Part shown: one piece after another, positions 61,456-63,925 of the stretch | Layout: every line of letters starts with the position of its first letter | Numbering within the stretch: the first letter of the stretch is position 1 | Source of the DNA: Halobacteriales archaeon QS_3_64_16 | Lineage (GTDB): Archaea; Halobacteriota; Halobacteria; Halobacteriales; Halococcaceae | Length of the DNA: 63,925 bases | Assembly (NCBI GenBank): GCA_003021705.1 | Contig: PXRJ01000053.1 | Coordinates: 1-63,925 of the forward strand | Direction of reading: 5' to 3' | Program-made: the position numbers and the translations under genes | The notes under the pieces: generated by a model | Told to the model about the DNA's origin: nothing | The model's input: only the letters and a program-made list of their open reading frames with translations | Database searches by the model: none

Positions 61456-61604
61456 CGACGGAACGTTCCGTCGATAACGTTCGCTCCGCTGGAATCGCCC
61501 GTCCACACACAGCCCGCGACCACTCCGCCGCCGAGGAGTGCGCCGCCGCCTTTCAGGTAGCGCCTGCGCGTCAGTGCGTCGTGGCGGTTCGGTTCGTCGG
61601 TCAC
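61452..61604 (-). CDS. 50-residue Tat lipopeptide in the uptake operon
   Basis: Short gene between the binding-protein gene and the oxidoreductase. It starts at GTG 61604, 2 bases after the preceding stop, and reads DALTRRRYLKGGGALLGGGV, then VAGCVWTGDSSGANVI, ending in RR. This is a complete twin-arginine signal with a lipobox (VAGC), but only about 18 residues remain after the Cys. The stop overlaps the next ATG. It could be a free-standing lipopeptide, or the remnant of a second substrate-binding protein whose body was lost, keeping coupling intact. Not previously named as far as I know. Confidence 0.65.
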   Translation of the reverse strand: MTDEPNRHDALTRRRYLKGGGALLGGGVVAGCVWTGDSSGANVIDGTFRR

Positions 61605-61606
61605 AG

Positions 61607-62818
61607 TCAGCTGTTCCCGTTGACGATGCTCGCGACGCCCTCGCGATCGAAGAGCGGTTCGGAGCCGAAGGCGTCGGGATAGAGGTCCCTGCCGAGCCGT
61701 TCGATCAAAAAGAGGTTGATGATCGGTCCCTGGTAGAGCCCGCCCGCCCGATAGACGTCCTCGTTCCGGACGGCGCTCAGTTGGCTCGCGATCTCCTGGT
61801 TTCGAAGATAGGAGACGACCGTATTGCGGAATTCCTCGGCCGACTTCTTCTCGTGACCGAGCAGCAATAGCGCGTCGGGATCGATCTCGAGAAGCGTCTC
61901 GTAATCGACCTCTCCTCGGTCGTTGGTAAAGGCCTTCGTGTTTTTCCCGAACGCACCCTGGAGACCAAGCGTGTGCATGTGTGCGAAGGTCGTCCCCCGA
62001 CCCATCGGATAGGGGAGGAACGCTTCCGGTTCGTCGACCGGCTGTGGATACACCACCGCTACCGACGGTCGCTTGCGCTTGGCTGGCAGCTGCGATCGGA
62101 CGTCGTTCACGACTCCTTCGTGTACCGACGCGAACTGTCGGTAGCGATCCTGGCGGTCGAAGACCTCCGCGAGCTTACCGAAGGCCTCGTAGAGCGTGTA
62201 GTACCGATAGCTGTGCCAGGGGTACTCGCGGCTGAAGATCGTATTGCCGAAGTAAGGTGCGACCCTCTCCCGTAGTTCTGCGATGTCCGCCTGCTCCCAG
62301 CCCTTGAACCGGTTTGCGAGGAAATTCGGATCGAAGACGTGGACGTCCGAATCGAGTTCGTAGAACACCTCCTTGTCGACGCCGTCGCTGTACAACGCCG
62401 TGATCGAGGACGTATCGACCGAGACGCCGGGAAGCTCCTCGTAGTGATGGCTGTTGAACCGGTCGGGGAGCCACAGCGCGTTCGGCGCGCCGACACCGAG
62501 AGCAACGCCCATGTCGGCCCAATCACCGGTCCCGGCGATCCATTGTTTCGGCACCTGCTCGAAGGTTACCTCGCCGACCGGCGCCATCGACACTGAGTAG
62601 GATCTACTACCGCTCGATCCGTCCGTCGTCTCGGCGCTCCCGGTGTTCTCGGTGCTCTCGGTCGTGCCGGTCGTTGTTCCGTTCCCTCCCGCTGTTCCGG
62701 TGTTCTGCCCGTCCCCGCCCGAACCGTCGCCCCCGGTACAGCCGGCGAGCATTCCAGCGCCCAGCAGTGCGCCGCTCGCGAGTAATCCTCGTCTCGTCGG
62801 ATCGAAGTCGCGTGCCAT
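61607..62818 (-). CDS. ABC transporter substrate-binding lipoprotein (siderophore/cobalamin type)
   Basis: Extracellular solute receptor of 403 residues. Seen: MARDFDPTRRGLLASGALLG, then AGMLAGCTGGDG, a Tat signal with lipobox Cys27; a Gly/Thr/Ser/Glu linker (about 28-70); and a class III binding domain with EVTFEQVPKQWIAGTGDWAD, ELDSDVHVFDPNFLANRFKG, EVDYETLLEIDPDALLLLGH and EDVYRAGGLYQGPIINLFLI. ATG 62818 is chosen because the RR signal follows. It is first in the operon with a leaderless TATA promoter flanked by two palindromic boxes. This points to metal-dependent control. The ligand is probably an iron complex, but a cobalamin-type ligand is possible. Confidence 0.9.
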   Translation of the reverse strand: MARDFDPTRRGLLASGALLGAGMLAGCTGGDGSGGDGQNTGTAGGNGTTTGTTESTENTGSAETTDGSSGSRSYSVSMAPVGEVTFEQVPKQWIAGTGDWADMGVALGVGAPNALWLPDRFNSHHYEELPGVSVDTSSITALYSDGVDKEVFYELDSDVHVFDPNFLANRFKGWEQADIAELRERVAPYFGNTIFSREYPWHSYRYYTLYEAFGKLAEVFDRQDRYRQFASVHEGVVNDVRSQLPAKRKRPSVAVVYPQPVDEPEAFLPYPMGRGTTFAHMHTLGLQGAFGKNTKAFTNDRGEVDYETLLEIDPDALLLLGHEKKSAEEFRNTVVSYLRNQEIASQLSAVRNEDVYRAGGLYQGPIINLFLIERLGRDLYPDAFGSEPLFDREGVASIVNGNS

Positions 62819-62824
62819 ACTGGT

Positions 62825-62838
62825 TTCGGCACGCCTAA
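62825..62838 (-). promoter_or_regulatory. DtxR-like operator box 1 of the uptake operon
   Basis: The minus strand reads TTAGGCGTGCCGAA. TTAGGC and GCCGAA form a palindrome with one mismatch. It lies between the TATA element (62843-62848) and the ATG 62818, where a bound protein would block transcription. Confidence 0.6.
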
Positions 62839-62842
62839 ACGG

Positions 62843-62848
62843 AATAAG
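62843..62848 (-). promoter_or_regulatory. TATA element of the uptake operon
   Basis: The minus strand reads AAACGCTTATTCC here, 27 bases before the ATG 62818; a leaderless promoter. Operator boxes lie on both sides. Confidence 0.55.
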
Positions 62849-62859
62849 CGTTTCCATTT

Positions 62860-62873
62860 TTAGGTAAGCCGAA
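62860..62873 (-). promoter_or_regulatory. DtxR-like operator box 2 of the uptake operon
   Basis: The minus strand reads TTCGGCTTACCTAA, the mirror-image form of box 1 (TTCGG-N4-CCTAA). It lies just upstream of the TATA/BRE region. The two boxes are 35 bases apart, start to start, and flank the core promoter. Confidence 0.6.
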
Positions 62874-62947
62874 ATAGCGTAGCAGTGACACGATTTCGGA
62901 GGACACCAAAAAACCGAAACCGTAGCGCTTACCGAATCGATGCCCGG

Positions 62948-63925
62948 CTACGATACGCCCATCGCCGAGAGCCGTTCGGGCAGGTAGGTCTCGGTCACGA
63001 AATCGAGCCCCCTCGAGGCAAGCGATTGCTGTTCGGCCTTCTTCCCGATCTCTAGCTGGAGTTCGATCTGTTCGCGCCAGTACTCGGTCTGGAAGCGCGG
63101 GTCTTCTAACTCGTTTCCCAAAGCGTTGCTATCCGAGTCCGAGAGGGGATCGGTCGGCAGGTCGTACTCGACGATGTCCGAGGGCTGGATGCCGACGAAG
63201 CGGGCCTCTGGGGTCGCTAAGTACTCCGAGAGGTGGGCGGATTTGATCGAGCCATAGGCGATCGATCCATAAATTCGGTAACTCCAGGGGTCCCCGTCAG
63301 TGAAGACCAACACTGGGAGATCGAGTTCGTCATGGAGCCGTTTGGTGATTCGCCGGGTCGCCCGGGCGGGCTGGCCCTTGAGGTGGACGACCATGGTGTT
63401 GTAATCGTCGTCGAAGCCGTTTTCGACGAGGCGATCGCGCATCCCACCCGTCTCGACACAGAGAATGAAGTCCGCGTCACAGTCCAAAAAGTCGATCGTG
63501 TCGGGATTGTTTGGAATCTGATAGCCTCCTTCGCCGACGTCTTCTTGACAATGGATCTCTCGCTCGCCGCGTCTGGTCTGTTCGCGCAGGCGCAGCGGCC
63601 CCATGAGCGTCGCGCCCGACTCCTCGGGGCGCATGTGGAAGTCCTCGCGAGTGACCGAGGAGACGATCTCTAGGTCCTCGACGAGCTGGTTCGACTCGTC
63701 TTGGTCGGCGAACTGCGCTTCCGTTTCGTCCCAGCTCTCCGAGAGGTAGTACAACTCACGCAGCGTCGAGGAGCGATCCTCTTCCAGTTGTTGGGCGAGG
63801 AAGTCGATCGTGTAGATCGCTTTCAACAGCTTGCGGGCCCCACGGACGGAGTTCGCGCTGCGGGTGCTCTCCCGGTCGCCATAGACCCAGACTTCGGCGT
63901 CCTCGTCGTACTCGATATTACCTTT
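62948..63925 (-). CDS. top6A: DNA topoisomerase VI subunit A, 5' end outside window
   Basis: Catalytic subunit of type IIB topoisomerase (Spo11 relative), which relaxes DNA by double-strand passage with ATP. The last 325 residues are here; the frame is open to the window's right edge. Seen: [13 protein letters not shown], with the DNA-cleaving Tyr; the Toprim Glu in [40 protein letters not shown] with the DxD magnesium site; and [20 protein letters not shown]. The C-terminus ends normally ([14 protein letters not shown]). The N-terminal part visible ([20 protein letters not shown]) matches the family too. The partner top6B is probably just outside the window. Confidence 0.95.
   Translation of the reverse strand, partial: KGNIEYDEDAEVWVYGDRESTRSANSVRGARKLLKAIYTIDFLAQQLEEDRSSTLRELYYLSESWDETEAQFADQDESNQLVEDLEIVSSVTREDFHMRPEESGATLMGPLRLREQTRRGEREIHCQEDVGEGGYQIPNNPDTIDFLDCDADFILCVETGGMRDRLVENGFDDDYNTMVVHLKGQPARATRRITKRLHDELDLPVLVFTDGDPWSYRIYGSIAYGSIKSAHLSEYLATPEARFVGIQPSDIVEYDLPTDPLSDSDSNALGNELEDPRFQTEYWREQIELQLEIGKKAEQQSLASRGLDFVTETYLPERLSAMGVS

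Overview
The window looks like chromosome of an extreme halophile of the class Halobacteria (Euryarchaeota). The signs are high GC with strong third-position G/C bias, very acidic proteins, many leaderless genes with a TATA element about 25-30 bases before the ATG, twin-arginine lipoprotein signals, an archaeal N-glycosylation island with AglB and AglJ, archaeal HMG-CoA synthase and topoisomerase VI. The genus cannot be fixed from the sequence alone. I saw no rRNA, tRNA or CRISPR array.

Layout. Positions 1-8114 hold housekeeping and hypothetical genes: a broken amino-acid permease, a GMC oxidoreductase with its small Tat subunit, a lipoprotein, an FAA-family hydrolase, an MBL hydrolase, a patatin and a DUF5799-like gene. 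Positions 8206-17122 hold a complete leucine/isoleucine-valine block on the minus strand (leuA, then ilvB-ilvN-ilvC-orf-leuC-leuD-leuB, mostly joined by ATGA overlaps). Positions 17412-22259 hold small conserved haloarchaeal genes around a CHAT-type caspase-like protein (18769-20985), which has a coupled 15-codon upstream ORF and a convergent 44-residue membrane peptide. Positions 22372-42132 form a protein-glycosylation island: aglJ, two modules each with glycosyltransferase, flippase and alkaline-phosphatase-superfamily enzyme, two polysaccharide deacetylases, a methyltransferase, a solo tnpB element, an AglG/AglE-like transferase, aglB and a DUF368 polyprenyl-phosphate transporter. Positions 42231-56462 hold an acetyltransferase remnant, a Na+/H+ antiporter, NYN and TatD-like proteins, DUF2150, two tandem pilin-like PKD surface proteins, HMG-CoA synthase, a GCS2-like ligase and an MBL hydrolase. 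Positions 56630-63925 hold a choice-of-anchor I protein, a siderophore/cobalamin-type ABC uptake operon and the 3' part of top6A.

How the genes work together. The aglJ-to-aglB island should build a dolichol-linked glycan, flip it and attach it to surface proteins. DUF368 is translationally coupled to aglB and could recycle the lipid carrier. The neighbouring PKD proteins are sequon-rich candidate substrates. The uptake operon at the right end has its core promoter flanked by two DtxR-like operator boxes, and a third box of the same design sits in the promoter of the Gdh3/GMC oxidoreductase operon at the left end.

Damage is common. Four genes need a +1 shift to read through (permease, leuA, an MBL-like gene, a Cys-rich gene), two have an in-frame TGA (methyltransferase, acetyltransferase), and tnpB is interrupted by a small insert made of two perfect palindromes. 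The four shifts share a direction and could be base-calling errors; the sequence alone cannot decide.
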